Source of the DNA: Aralia elata | Lineage: Eukaryota; Streptophyta; Magnoliopsida; Apiales; Araliaceae | Assembly: GCA_034770075.1 (NCBI GenBank) | Contig: CM068378.1 | Span: forward strand, 43,428,508 to 43,492,507 | Direction: 5' to 3' | DNA length: 64,000 bases | In this document: positions 10,692 through 21,600 of the stretch, piece after piece | Layout: each line of letters opens with the position of its first letter | Position numbering within the stretch: the first letter of the stretch is position 1 | Made by a program: the position numbers and the translations under genes | The notes under the pieces: generated by a model | Seen by the model: only the letters and a program-made list of their open reading frames with translations | Database searches by the model: none | Told to the model about the DNA's origin: nothing

Positions 10692-11801
10692 TGTAGACAC
10701 CCAAAATTTTGCATATATTTTCTAACCCTGATAGGAGGGTAAAAGAGTCATTTCAGCCAGAGGATGAGACATCTGAATAGAGGATTTTAGGGCTCAAATC
10801 AAAGTACAAAAAGTCATCACTGCGACCGCGGAGTGACAAACTACTTAAGGCATGACGGTTGACTGACTAGCATCGAAGGGAAGATCTATTTTTGCATTTT
10901 GCTTTATCTTCCCGGATTGAAAGTTACGACCATTTCAGCGAACAAGACAAAAAACTCACTACATGACACGAAAATCGAGGCAGGTGGGCCCTACCTGGGC
11001 CAACCGTAGGTGCACCTGCGGCCAGCCGCAGGTAGACCTGTGGCCAGCCACAGATACATTGGCGACTGCCCAGGGAAGCCTATATATAGACGATTTAAGA
11101 AGATTTTACAAAGAAGAGAGCAATTTTAGAGAGAGAAAGTGAAGGAACTTAGAGAGAGAAGCTCGGGAATTGATTAGATTTACTAGATTTTCTCAAACTT
11201 TATATTAGATTAGCTAGATTTATACACATCTAAGCTCCAGGAAGTATCAAATTTCACACCCCAAGGTGAAAGATTCAATCTTTCTTATAAATTCAATGTA
11301 GATCTATTAGATCATTCGTGTTTTGTTCATTGTTGTGCTTAAAGTTTATTTTCCCTTCGGTTATTGTATCTTTTCATCGATTTTCCTTGGATTTGAATCG
11401 TTTTACCGATTATTTTGCCTTGAAATTGTTAAAGTTTGAATCTTTTCACTAGATCCACCCTAGATCTAGCTTAGATCTAGCTTGTTGTCGGTTTCAAAGT
11501 TCAAAGCTTTAACCTTTATGTTAGATTTGGCTTAGATCTAGTGTGGATCTAGTCATTTTAATGTTTTAAGTCGATTTTATCTACCCCGTACAATCCTAGA
11601 TTCATATCTAGTGGTGAGGGGGTCCCAACTACCCGCCGTCAAGGAATTCTAGCAATTGAATCACCTGATAACCAGTTTGGAATTTATTTCTCGATTTTAA
11701 ATCCCGATTATATTATTGAATAGATCTAGGGAATCTTAGATCCACTGGTTTATTCCCACAAATCTAAGTTTTGTTAATGGACCTCATCAATACATATAGC
11801 T
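10692..11801 (+). repeat. Tat 3 LTR, 5' portion
   Basis: Starts TGTAGACACCCAAAATTTTG and aligns with the reverse complement of the Tat 1 LTR to about 11800. It contains GC-rich palindromes at 10999-11023 and 11024-11045, a TATA box TATATATAG at 11081-11089, a leader rich in GAGAGA, a splice-donor-like CCAAGGTGAAAG near 11262, and several AGATCT/CTAGATCTAG motifs (11290-11750). Homology to Tat 1 stops where the Tekay Y LTR begins. Confidence 0.8.
10999..11045 (+). repeat. GC palindromes upstream of the Tat 3 TATA box
   Basis: Two adjacent near-palindromes of the type GCCGCAGGTG-ACCTGCGGC (10999-11023 and 11024-11045), with a decayed third half after them, sit about 35 bp upstream of the TATA box. 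The Tat 1 LTR has one clean copy in the same relation to its TATA box (9921-9942). Confidence 0.75.
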
Positions 11802-12569
11802 TGTAATATACGAGATTAGCATGTACTTGATGTATATTATTTAAATGAAATATATGTGAAATTTGTGTGAATAAATAAATGTGTATATGTGTTATTTATA
11901 TTTAATTACAGATATGTGATGAGATGTAAATTAGTAGTTGGTTTAAACTAAATTAATTGTTTGAATTAACAAAAAGAGTTAACACCTTTACTAAATCAAG
12001 CCAAGTAGAAAAGAAGTTAAAACTTGAATTTTAGTTCAGGATGGAATTTGGAGAAACGGACTACGAATTTGAATCCGGAACGTCGAAATTAATAGGAATA
12101 GACTATAAACACAAATTATGTTAGGGTTGACTTTTTGGTTAAAGTTAACCAGTTGACTATTTCGGGTAAAAAGTCAAACTCGAGTTTCGAGGTTGAATTT
12201 GTCAAAATGAATATTCCCGCGATATTTGGAACGTCAACTTTAATAAGAATCGACTGTAATTACGAAAAAGTTAATTTTCTGATGACAAATTAGCCAAATG
12301 GGTAATTAAATGATTAAAATAAATTTAGAAAATAAAAAGAAGAAATCAGCTGATGGGGTGGGCCCCACGTGGCTTTTGAACCTAGACTAATTGGAGGAAA
12401 AATGAGAGAGAAACGTGTTTGTAAAATTAAAAGGGGGGAAGTTATGTTCTTCTTTTAAACCAAAACTCTTCATTTTCTTAACCCTCTCTATAATCAACTG
12501 ATGAATGGGAATTAAAGGGTTGAAACTGATGCATTGAAAGTGGAATGGTAGAGGGAATCAAGTTCTAAC

Positions 12570-12630
<61 letters not shown>

Positions 12631-13254
12631 TCCCTACCTAAAGTATTTCTTCTTTTTACTAAAAACTTTCTACTGAGAGAAATTCGGAGTGTGAGAGAGC
12701 TAGAAGAATTCCTGGAGATTCTGAAGTGTTAAGCAAGTAAGGAGAAGGATTAATTTAATTCAAGAAGAAAAATTCATCAAAGAGGTAAAACTATGAACTT
12801 ATATTATGTTCTTATAAAATTAGTAAGAAAATGCATGAATATGTGGTAATTAATATGTTTGGGTTGTGGATTGTTGTTAGTTGATAATTATAGGGTTGTT
12901 AGAACAAAAGTTCTGGATTAAACATGCCTACAATGTACTGAATTTCGAAAATTTAGACTATGCATGCTCTATGATTGATGAAATGCCGCAAAGAAGAATA
13001 ATTGTTTAAAAAGTGGAAATTTAATAAAGTTTGAAGTTATGCTATCTGTATATATGATTTGTAAAATGATCTGAACCATAGGAATAGTTTAATTACATGC
13101 TAGAAGGGAAATCTCGAATTTTTACCAAGTTTTGTAAGAAAACTGTGAATTTTCGGGTAATTCGGGCCTCTGGATTTATGCCTTCGACTAATCGTTATTC
13201 TTATGTTATAATTTTCTAAAATATTATGTAGTATGAAGTGTATGTTATCCAAAT
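11802..13254 (+). repeat. Tekay-type element Y, 5' LTR, first part
   Basis: Begins about TGTAATATACGAGATTAG, resembling the sense 5' end of the lone LTR (TGTAACGATCGGG). It contains features usual in plant chromovirus LTRs: a (GGGG)TGGGCCCCACGTGGC block near 12357, a GAGAGAGAAACGTG segment, a leader with CAGAGGTAAAAC-like splice-donor sequence near 12780, and TTTTCGGGTAATTCGGGC near 13152. It is cut at about 13254 by the Athila fragment and resumes at 29946. Start and cut points are inferred from homology breaks. Confidence 0.65.
12573..12630 (+). repeat. Compound microsatellite (AT)n(AC)n
   Basis: About 16 AT units run directly into about 13 AC units inside the Y LTR. A simple repeat, likely polymorphic. 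Confidence 0.95.
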
Positions 13255-14310
13255 TCGAGCATAAACGGAGCAAACCACTACCTAATCATCTCACGTATGC
13301 ATTTTTGGGTGAATCATCTACTTTGCCTGTTATCATTGCATCTGTACTTAACGAATTACAAGAAAGTAAGTTGATATGAGTTCTTCGGGAGTACATATCA
13401 GTAATTGGTTGAACCATCGCAGACATTAAAGGAATTAGCCCATTATTTTGTATGCATAAGATCCTTTTGGAAGACAATGCCAAACCAATAATTGAGCAAC
13501 AAAGGAGGCTGAACCCAATCATGAAAGACGTGGTGAAAAAGGAAATTTTGAAGTGGCTTGATGCAGGTATCATCTACCCCATCTCTGATAGCAGTTGGGT
13601 GAGTCTAGTACTGTGCGTGCCTAAAAAGGGTGGTATGATGGTAGTGGAGAACGAAAATAATGAATTGATACCGACAAGGACAGTGACCGGATGGAGAGTT
13701 TGTATAGATTACAGGAAACGAAACAATGCAACCCGCAAGGATCACTTTCCTCTACCCTTATTGATCAGATGCTAGATAAACTGGCTGGACACGAGTTTTA
13801 TTACTTGCTAGATGGCTATTCAGGATATAATCAGATAGTGATTGCCCCCGAAGATCAGGAAAAGACTATTATCACTTGTCCTTATGGTACTTTCGCTTTT
13901 AGGAGGATGTCTTTTGGATTATGTAATGCACCAACGACGTTCCAAAGATGTATGATGGCGATTTTCCCAGATATGGTCGAACGCAATATGGAGGTATTCA
14001 TGGACGATTTTTCAGTGTTTGGTGATTCCTTTGATAGTTGTTTGCAAAATCTGGTCCTGGTTCTGAAAAGATGCGTAGATACCAATTTAGTGCTCAATTG
14101 GGAAAAATGTCACTTTATAGTGCAAGAGGGGATCATTCTTGGGCACAAGGTGTCGTCAAAAGGGTTAGAGGTAGATCAAGCCAAACTGGAGACAATTGAA
14201 AATCTACGTCCGCCAACCACAGTTAAGGGGATTCGAAGCTTCTTGGGACACGCCGGGTTTTATAGGAGATTCATAAAAGACTTTTCTAAAATTTCTAAGC
14301 CTTTATGCAG
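13255..14310 (+). pseudogene. pol: Athila 1 reverse transcriptase
   Basis: RNA-directed DNA polymerase that copies genomic RNA into cDNA. Homology runs from PLPNHLTYAFLGESS through EILKWLDAGIIYPISDSSWV, then after a frameshift near 13740-13770 through LLDGYSGYNQI, FAFRRMSFGLCNAP and the catalytic box FMDDFSVFG (about 13999-14025), which keeps both aspartates. The C-terminal connection domain contains FLGHAGFYRRFIKDFSKI. The plus-strand frame from 13452 and the one from 13691 are the two halves either side of the frameshift. There are also stops upstream of 13452. Compared with Athila 2, the catalytic box is better preserved here. Confidence 0.9.
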
Positions 14311-14820
14311 TCTATTGGAGAAAGATGTTCCATTCAAGTTCAACAATGAGTGTTTGTCGGCTTTTCAATTATTGAAGAAGAAATTGACCACAACACCTGT
14401 AATAGTAGCACCGGATTGGTTAATGTCGTTTGAGTTAATGTGCGATGCTAGCGACTACGCAATTGGGGCTGTTTTGGGCCAACGAAAGGAAAAGGTTTTT
14501 CACGCCATTTATTATGCTAGTAAAACACTATCGGATCCCCAGCTCAATTACACAACTACTGAGAAGGAGTTGCTTGCGGTAGTTTATGCATTTGACAAAT
14601 TCCGGTCGTACTTAATTGGAACTAAAGTGGTGGTGTTCACTGACCATTCTACAATTAGATATCTGATTTCGAAGAAAGATGCGAAGTCGAGGCTAATTAG
14701 ATGGATACTTCTACTACAGGAATTTGACTTAGAAATCCGGGATAAGAATGGGATGGAAAATCAAGTGGCAGATCATCTCTCGAGATTAGAAAATAATGAT
14801 CACGTCAAGGGAGACAAAAC
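14311..14820 (+). pseudogene. pol: Athila 1 RNase H
   Basis: Degrades the RNA strand of the RNA/DNA hybrid during reverse transcription. In the same open frame as the RT C-terminus. The acidic residues expected of Ty3-gypsy RNase H are in place: CDASDYAIGAVLGQ, TTEKELLAVVYA, FTDHSTIRYL and QVADHLSRLE. This domain is uninterrupted and among the best preserved coding stretches in the window. Confidence 0.9.
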
Positions 14821-16100
14821 GGTGATTAATGAGTTCTTCCCGGATGAGCAGTTGTTTGTGATAAATGCAGAAGTCCTATGGTACGCATCTTTTTTCAATT
14901 ATTTGGTTAGCAACGTTCTTCCTCCAGATTTGACCAGCCAACAAAAGAAGAAGTTTCTCCATGACGTAAAAAGGTACATGTGGGATGAACCGTTCTTGTT
15001 CAAACATTGCGCAAATCAAATGATTCGACAGTGTGTTCCACAAAGTGAAATAGAGAGCATCTTACATCATTGTCATGATTCGCTATATGGAGGACATTAC
15101 GGAGGAGAAAAGACAGCTACCAAGGTGTTACAGGCAGGATTTTTCTGGCCCACGTTGTTTAAAGATGCCCACCACTTTGTTCAGAGATGTGACAGATGTT
15201 AAAGGATGGAAAATATTTCCAAACGTCATGAGACGCCCTTGAATTCCATTTTAGAAGTTAAAGTCTTCGACGTTTGGGGAATTGACTTTATGGGACCATT
15301 TCCATCCTCCTTCAACAACCTCTACATATTTTTGGCGGTCGATTATGTCTCTAAATGGGTGGAAGCCAGTGCTTTGCCGACTAATGATGCCAAGGTGGTT
15401 TTAAAATTCCTTCAGAAAAACATCTTCACACGATTTGGCACCCCAAGGGCAATTATTTGTAATGAAGGGAGCCATTTCTGCAATAGGTATTTCATAACTC
15501 TCTTAGCTAAATATAGGGTCAACCACAGAATTGCTACAACTTATCATCCCCAAACCAGTGGTCAAGCCGAAGTTTCAAATAGGGAAGTGAAGAGAATTCT
15601 GGAGAAGATTGTTAATCCTAATAGAAAAGACTAGTCAACGAAGTTGGATGACGCGCTTTGGGCTTATCGGACAGCATACAAGACATCCATTGGCATGTCA
15701 TCGTACTAGTTAGTCTATGGCAAGGTGTGTCACCTTCCTGTTGAACTTGCACACAAAGCATATTAGGCCATCAGAAAGCTGAACTTCGATCTCACAGTTG
15801 CGGGTGAAAAGAGACTTCTCCAGCTTAATGAACTTGATGAATTTCATCTGCAAGCATATGAAAACTCGAAGGTATACAAGGAAAAAGTCAAGAAGTGGCA
15901 CGATCGCAAAATCATCAACAGGAAATTTGAGCCGGGACCGACAGTGCTTCTATACAACTCTCGATTGAGAATATTTCCAGGAAGTTCAAGTCTCGGTGGT
16001 TTGGTCCCTTCATTGTCAAACAAGCATTCCCTCATGGCGCCGTTGAAGTTTTTGCTAACAATTCGGAAGAGTCGTTTAAAGTCAATAGACAAAGGCTAAA
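14821..16100 (+). pseudogene. pol: Athila 1 integrase
   Basis: Inserts cDNA into the host genome. The zinc-binding region is present (SILHHCHDSLYGGHYGG to QRCDRC), then a TAA stop at 15200-15202 replaces the codon after CDRC. The frame continues with VWGIDFMGPFPSS (first catalytic Asp). At the second catalytic position the usual SDGG-type motif reads CNEGSHFCN, so the Asp is Asn (codon 15461-15463). The Glu region SGQAEVSNREVKRILEK is kept. A further stop and frameshifts occur after 15634, with a degraded C-terminal part to about 16100. Both the stop and the Asp loss would inactivate it. Confidence 0.9.
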
Positions 16101-17203
16101 GCATTATTGGGGTGGTGTTTTCGATCGCCAAAAAACCTCAATCACTCTTGCCGATTAGAACTTAAACCAGGGAATAGTCAGGCTGAAAGACTTTAAATCA
16201 AGCGCTAGTTGGGAGGCAACCCAATCTTTAATTTTTTTAATTTGAAATTTTTGTGATTTTTAGGAGTAATTAGTATTTTTAGTTTTGTTTTTATATAGTA
16301 GTAAGTAGTTACGTTATTTTTATTTTTTTGTTTTTTTTTCTTTTTAGGTTACACATCAGGGCTGCATGCTAAGGATTCAAACAAAATTTCTAAACAAATT
16401 TAGTTTCATGTTGCCAGAGCAGCGCGGCCGCGCGCCAGTTGTGAAGGAAAGCAGCGCGGCCGCACCCATCCCCAGAATTCAAATTTGTCCAGCTGCCATA
16501 CCAGCGCGGCCGTGCCTAATCCAAGCCAAATCTCAGCGCGGCCGCCCCGCGATCAGTTTCCAGGTTTTAAAACTCAGTTCAAACCCGACCCATTGGCTTC
16601 TTATTTCTTTCTTTTCCCGCTTGGATTCTCATTCTCACTCTACTCTCCATATTATAAACGATTACTTCTCCTATTCTTTTCCTTTTCCAAATCCAAATCA
16701 AATCCTTTCTAAATCAATCCTACACTAAATCAAACTCTTCCATTCTATAATTCTCCCTAACAATACCATTCTACACCAACTCTTCCATTCACAAACCCTA
16801 GTTCTCTCTGCAGCAATTTTCTATCTTCATCTTCTATCCTCTCAAATCTCTCACTTCCTATATCATATTCATCCAATCTAAACCCTAAATCTAAACCACC
16901 ATAGCATTCTCCAGTGGCCTTTCAGTGCATTGATGTGGCCGTGGGATCGCATTATTTCAGAACGGAGTAAGTATACTGTGGCTTGGATTTTTCTTCTTCT
17001 CAAGGTAATACTTACAATTAAAGGATTCTAAACTTGGGTATACACTGTATTGGGGATTTCTGATTATACAACTCGAGTTTATTGTGCTTTCTATATTGGA
17101 TCGATTTGTGCATGTGAGTTATTGGGTTAAGATAGATTGTTTAGAACCAAGGCCACAAATTTGTTGCTTGTGCACTTTGAAAATTTTCTGTGTGATTTCT
17201 GTC
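16101..17203 (+). mobile_element. Athila 1 non-coding interval between pol and the second ORF
   Basis: A long untranslated stretch usual in Athila elements. It contains a pyrimidine-rich tract (16310-16350), the GC palindrome array (16421-16548), a CT-rich stretch that looks like a transcript leader (16590-16900), and a splice-donor-like GGAGTAAGTATA near 16965. The short open frames over 16366-16728 are by-products of the array and the CT-rich stretch. Confidence 0.65.
16421..16548 (+). repeat. GC-rich palindrome array between Athila 1 ORFs
   Basis: Four copies of AGCGCGGCCGCGC or near variants at 16421-16436, 16453-16466, 16503-16516 and 16535-16548. The core is the same as in the copia A leader (1435-1552) and the Athila 1 LTR (28725-28855). 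Confidence 0.85.
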
Positions 17204-17215
17204 AAGTTTGGGGGT
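17204..17215 (+). promoter_or_regulatory. Internal polypurine-tract-like sequence
   Basis: AAGTTTGGGGGT is identical to the sequence at the 3' LTR border (28528-28539), and a one-base variant occurs at 27465-27476. It lies 41 bp before the start codon of the second ORF. It could act as an internal plus-strand primer, but this is inferred from identity alone. Confidence 0.45.
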
Positions 17216-17255
17216 CTTTGAGTTTGTTGGCATTGAATATTTGGAGAGAGTATCT

Positions 17256-17961
17256 ATGGCCTCAAAACGACAACGTGGTGAATCTTCTAGTTCTCAAGCC
17301 CATTCCGAGCTAGTTGAATTCGATGGTAGTAGGTTTGTATCTGCAGAGGCTGAGGAATTTTACCAGCGGGTTTTGCTTGGGAAGACATTTGTCTTGGAAT
17401 GTGGACTAAAGTCGGATCCTGATTTGGATGGTCAAATGATGAGTATGATTCGGGCTATGGGCTGGTTGTTGTTCGTGGAAGCACCTTTGGCAGCCCCAAT
17501 ATCAGTAGTCCAGGAATTCTATGCAAACGCTAAGATCACGAAGGATGGCACTGCTTTTGTGAGGGGTTGCCAAGTGTCATATACTAGAGAGAGTATCAAT
17601 GCCCTGTACCACTTGCCTACTGTTTAACCCAACGATCCGGACTGGTTATACTCTACAAGGTGGGACACGAAATTGGACAATATCATGAATACCTTATGTA
17701 AGCCTAGTACGGTATGGACGACTAAGCAAGGAACATATCAGAAATTACACTTTCCTCACACAGCCTTGAGTCGCTATGGAAAGGCCTGGTACAGTTTCAT
17801 TTGTGCCAATCTTATGCCAACCAGGCATCAAAATGAAGTGACTAAGGACCGCGCTATTTTGTTATTTGGGATTGTGAAAGGAAAGAAAATAGATGTGGGG
17901 TATGTCATAAATCAGTCCATACGTCGGTACCTGCAGGGTGGTACTTCAAGAGGGATCCCTC
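17256..17961 (+). pseudogene. Athila 1 extra ORF (putative plant transposon protein), N-terminal part
   Basis: The extra ORF found downstream of pol in Athila-type elements. It resembles the family annotated in plant genomes as 'putative plant transposon protein'; its function is unknown. I chose the Met starting MASKRQRGESSSS (17256) because family members begin with a short basic Ser-rich segment, although the frame is open from 17208. Recognisable stretches include FDGSRFVSAEAEEFYQRVL, RGCQVSYTRESINALYHLP and FICANLMPTRHQNEVTKDRA. One in-frame TAA at 17625-17627 breaks it. It is then interrupted after RGIP by copia B. The same frame resumes at 26944 once the insert and one copy of CCCTC are discounted. 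Confidence 0.8.
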
Positions 17962-19763
17962 TGAAAGTAGTATGCACACAAGCCAATCATATTTGATATG
18001 ATGTAGCATATACTTTGTAATCTTATTCGGTTATTAAAGGCATTTTATATTATCTACATGGTGTTGTTATATTAAATGTGATAAACCCATAGTTTTGAGC
18101 AATGCTTTTAGAATCATGATGGGGATCATGCTAATTAGATCTAAATTCTAGATAGCTCACAAACTAAAATCGTTCCTAATCGATGGATTACTAAAAAGGG
18201 GATTAGTGAATCCGGATAGATTAGTACATACGTTGCTTGCTCTTTGGAAGAGGATGATTGATCTCATAATTATTTGTGTGGAGACACTAAAGCAAGTATG
18301 TAGGTGCTTATTAGAGAATAAGTTCACTGAACGTGGCTCACTAAGGAATACCTAATGGAGTTTTACTCACCTGTCAATAGGAATTCCTCTAGTGATAGTA
18401 GTACAAGTGATCCTTGGACTTGAGATCATCATAGTATCTTGTGTATGATGAGTTATACTTTGACATGTCCCTTAAGACCTTTAGAGTATATCAAAGGGTA
18501 TGATTGGGTATAATAAGTTATACATGGAGATAGGTGAATGATCAACAAAGAATCTACCACTTCTAGTAAAAGGAGAGAATGTCCTATGTGATTCGATAAA
18601 TGATGACTCAGAAGTCTTTGGCCAAAGCAGAATGAAATTAGAAAGGAGTTTCTAATTTACATTATCAGAGTTGTGTATTTGAGAATCGAAATACATATAA
18701 TTAAATAAAATAAGACTTGACAGTAATTCCATGTCTTATATTTAATTGGGACATTGTATGGTAGAAGGATTGAATTGTACGGTAACTATGCACTAAAAGG
18801 TTCTTTTATGATTAATGTTGAAATCTATATTATCTGGAAAGTCGTTAATCGCTAAGGGGGTTTACCCTTATTGTAGAATAAATATTATTTATTTAAATGA
18901 ATTAAATAGTTTAATTTATTTATTTAAATACAATTAGAATTGTTCTAATTGATTTATTCACAACCGGTTTAATATGGAGAACCTAAAGGGTCACACCGCA
19001 AAAGAAAAATATTTATTTAAAAAGTAAATGACATAATTGTAATAATAAGTTAAGTGTATTTAATTTAATCTATGGAGATAGAATAAATTAAATAGCTTAA
19101 TATTTATTATTTAATGTTTTGGAAATATTAAATATAAATTAATAAGATGAGTCTTATTATTATTATTACAATTACTACTATTTAATTCCTAATAGGGATT
19201 GAGAATTAATTAATAGAAGTACTCTCTCATGAATTCCTAATTGGATTAGGAGTTCAATTAATTAAAGGAGTTTAATTAAAATAAAAACCCTAATCCTAAA
19301 TAGTTTAGGAGGGTTCCCTATATCTATAAATAAGAGGAGTCTTATTATGATTTAGGGTTAGACAATTTACACACTCTTGCATAAGAATTGTAGAGAGTAC
19401 TTACAATTTCTATAGAGATAGAAACAAGGGTTTTGCCAACACCCATCTTCTTGAACAAGTATTATTCCTTGGTGGATCACCTCTAGAGGCCAAACACTTG
19501 GGTGGCTAACGTTGATCAAAGGAAGGAATTTAATCGGTAGAATTCAAGGAGAACGCGAAGGAATTGGAGATGAACTTGTACCTGAGGAAGCTAGAATTCT
19601 ACAAGGGTATAATTCTTATTCTCCATCTCTTTCATTTAATTAATAATTGTGCATAAAGAAAGATCATGGTGATGGTTTGTATAAAATTTTAAAATCTGAT
19701 TTTATCGCGCTTCCGCTTTATTAATGTAATTTGATTGCATGTTCGCGTTATACAAACCTAACA
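17962..19763 (+). repeat. Copia B 5' LTR
   Basis: 1802 bp from TGAAAGTAGTATGC to ACCTAACA. TATA box TATAAATAAG at 19325-19334. The U3 portion is about 1.36 kb. Confidence 0.95.
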
Positions 19764-21600
19764 GTGGTATCAGAGAGCCAAACTTTATGCGAATTATTAA
19801 TTGTTTTGATTCTATATATACATTGATATGTGTTAAGAACAATTTAATTGGGCATAATTGTTTGTGTAAAATTATTTTATTTTATTTTTATTTATTTTGA
19901 TTTTATTTATTTTCAATTAAGATAAAAGGTTTATTTTGAATTAGAATATAATTAAAATTAAAAGCTTTATTTGAACATGGAATTGGATTCTACGTTAACT
20001 AGAATAAAGGAGTTTGTTCATATATGGAATATGATTCTATGTTTCCTAGAATAAAGGAGTTTATTCACATATGGAATATGATTCCATGTTTCCTAGAATA
20101 AAGGAGTTTATTCACATATGGAATAGGATTCCATGTTTCCTTAAAAAATAAATATGTTTATTTTGATAAGGAATAGGATTCAACATATTTTATTTTCCAA
20201 CAATTTTAAGTTAAAAATAAAGGTGTTTATTTTAAACTTGAAATTGGTTTCCATATTAATTAAAATAAAGGAGTTTATTTTGATTTGGAATATGATTAAA
20301 ACAAAGAAGTTTATTTTGATTTGGAATATGATTAAAATAAAGAAGTTTATTTTAATTGGAATTGGATTCCATGATAACTAATTGGAGTTGAAATTGGATT
20401 TTATACTAACTAATATTGCCCATTAAATGATATCAATGCATATATGGAATGGTTTTATTATTCATGAGATGAATATTATTTATTGATGCATATGGAGATA
20501 TGTATGATAATAAATAGGGATTGATTATGGACTATTGACCAATGTGTGATTGGATTTATTTTAGAGGATGCTTGAATGAATGGGTTTTTATAAATGGGGT
20601 CTGCGTACCTCGTCTTCTCTAATTTTTTCTTAATGTAAATTCTATCTCCCTCCTATGTACTTTCCCTTGACTGCTGATCAAGGTTTCTATTTATTGTAAA
20701 TAGTTTTTGTAATAGGACTAGTTAGAATTGATTTTGAAGAATTGGAGACAAAGGAGCAAGGAGCGCTTGAAGACCCGTTTGTAATGGAGCCCGGGTTTAA
20801 ATGTAATAGTTATATTTAAATTTTATTCTTGCACCCTAGGTTTGACCTTTTGGTTCACTTGGTGGCTCTAGTGAACCAAATTAGAATAAAAGTCCATAAT
20901 CAATCCGGGTAGAATATAGTATTCTATATGTGCATGCTTACTATATATATATATTATATATTATCCAACATGCTTCGCATGTAAAAATAATATGACGCGT
21001 ATTTTATATATATATGTGCATGCGCGCTTAACAAGATGAGACTAATAATAACAAATCCCTCAAAGTAATTATATTAAGTCCTAAGCGTTCAAAGATATTT
21101 GGAATATCGAACGTCGCCTTCTAGCATGGTAAAGCGATAGAGTATTAAATATTTAATATGAGTTTGTTGTGTCACACAAGGCAAGTATTAAATATTTAAG
21201 ATGTTGCTTTATCACATTTGATGCTTATACATAGACTGAACGATATTGTTTTGTTGTGTCACACAAGGACAGTGTTTTTCTTTCGAATATATGGAAGTGC
21301 TAGGTTGGACTTAACTTAGATAATTTTGATTCGGATGTGTCACACTTGATCAAAATAATCTAAGAGGCAAAATACAAGGAGTTACATAGTGATGTAATTG
21401 ACAATAGTTGTCTACCTATTTATTTATATATAGTTTGTTGTGTCACACAAGGCTATATACATTTGAAATGGGATCCTTATTCTCACTAGCAAATCTTTAA
21501 TTAGATTTGTCGAACTATATAATGAGGGTAATATGGTTTGATGAAAATAGTGGGAGATACCAATTTAAAATAAAGACCTAATTTATTTTGGTAATTAATT
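19764..21600 (+). mobile_element. Copia B primer site and leader
   Basis: The Met primer site at 19765-19779 carries a 2-bp AG insertion (TGGTATCAGAGAGCC) compared with copia A. The leader holds the AT-rich minisatellite (about 19985-20400), the palindromic ACATGCTTCGCATGT near 20967, and repeats of TTGTTGTGTCACACAAGG near 21165, 21250 and 21430 plus a weaker one near 21335. It lacks the GC palindrome cassette present in copia A. No convincing ORF. Confidence 0.85.
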
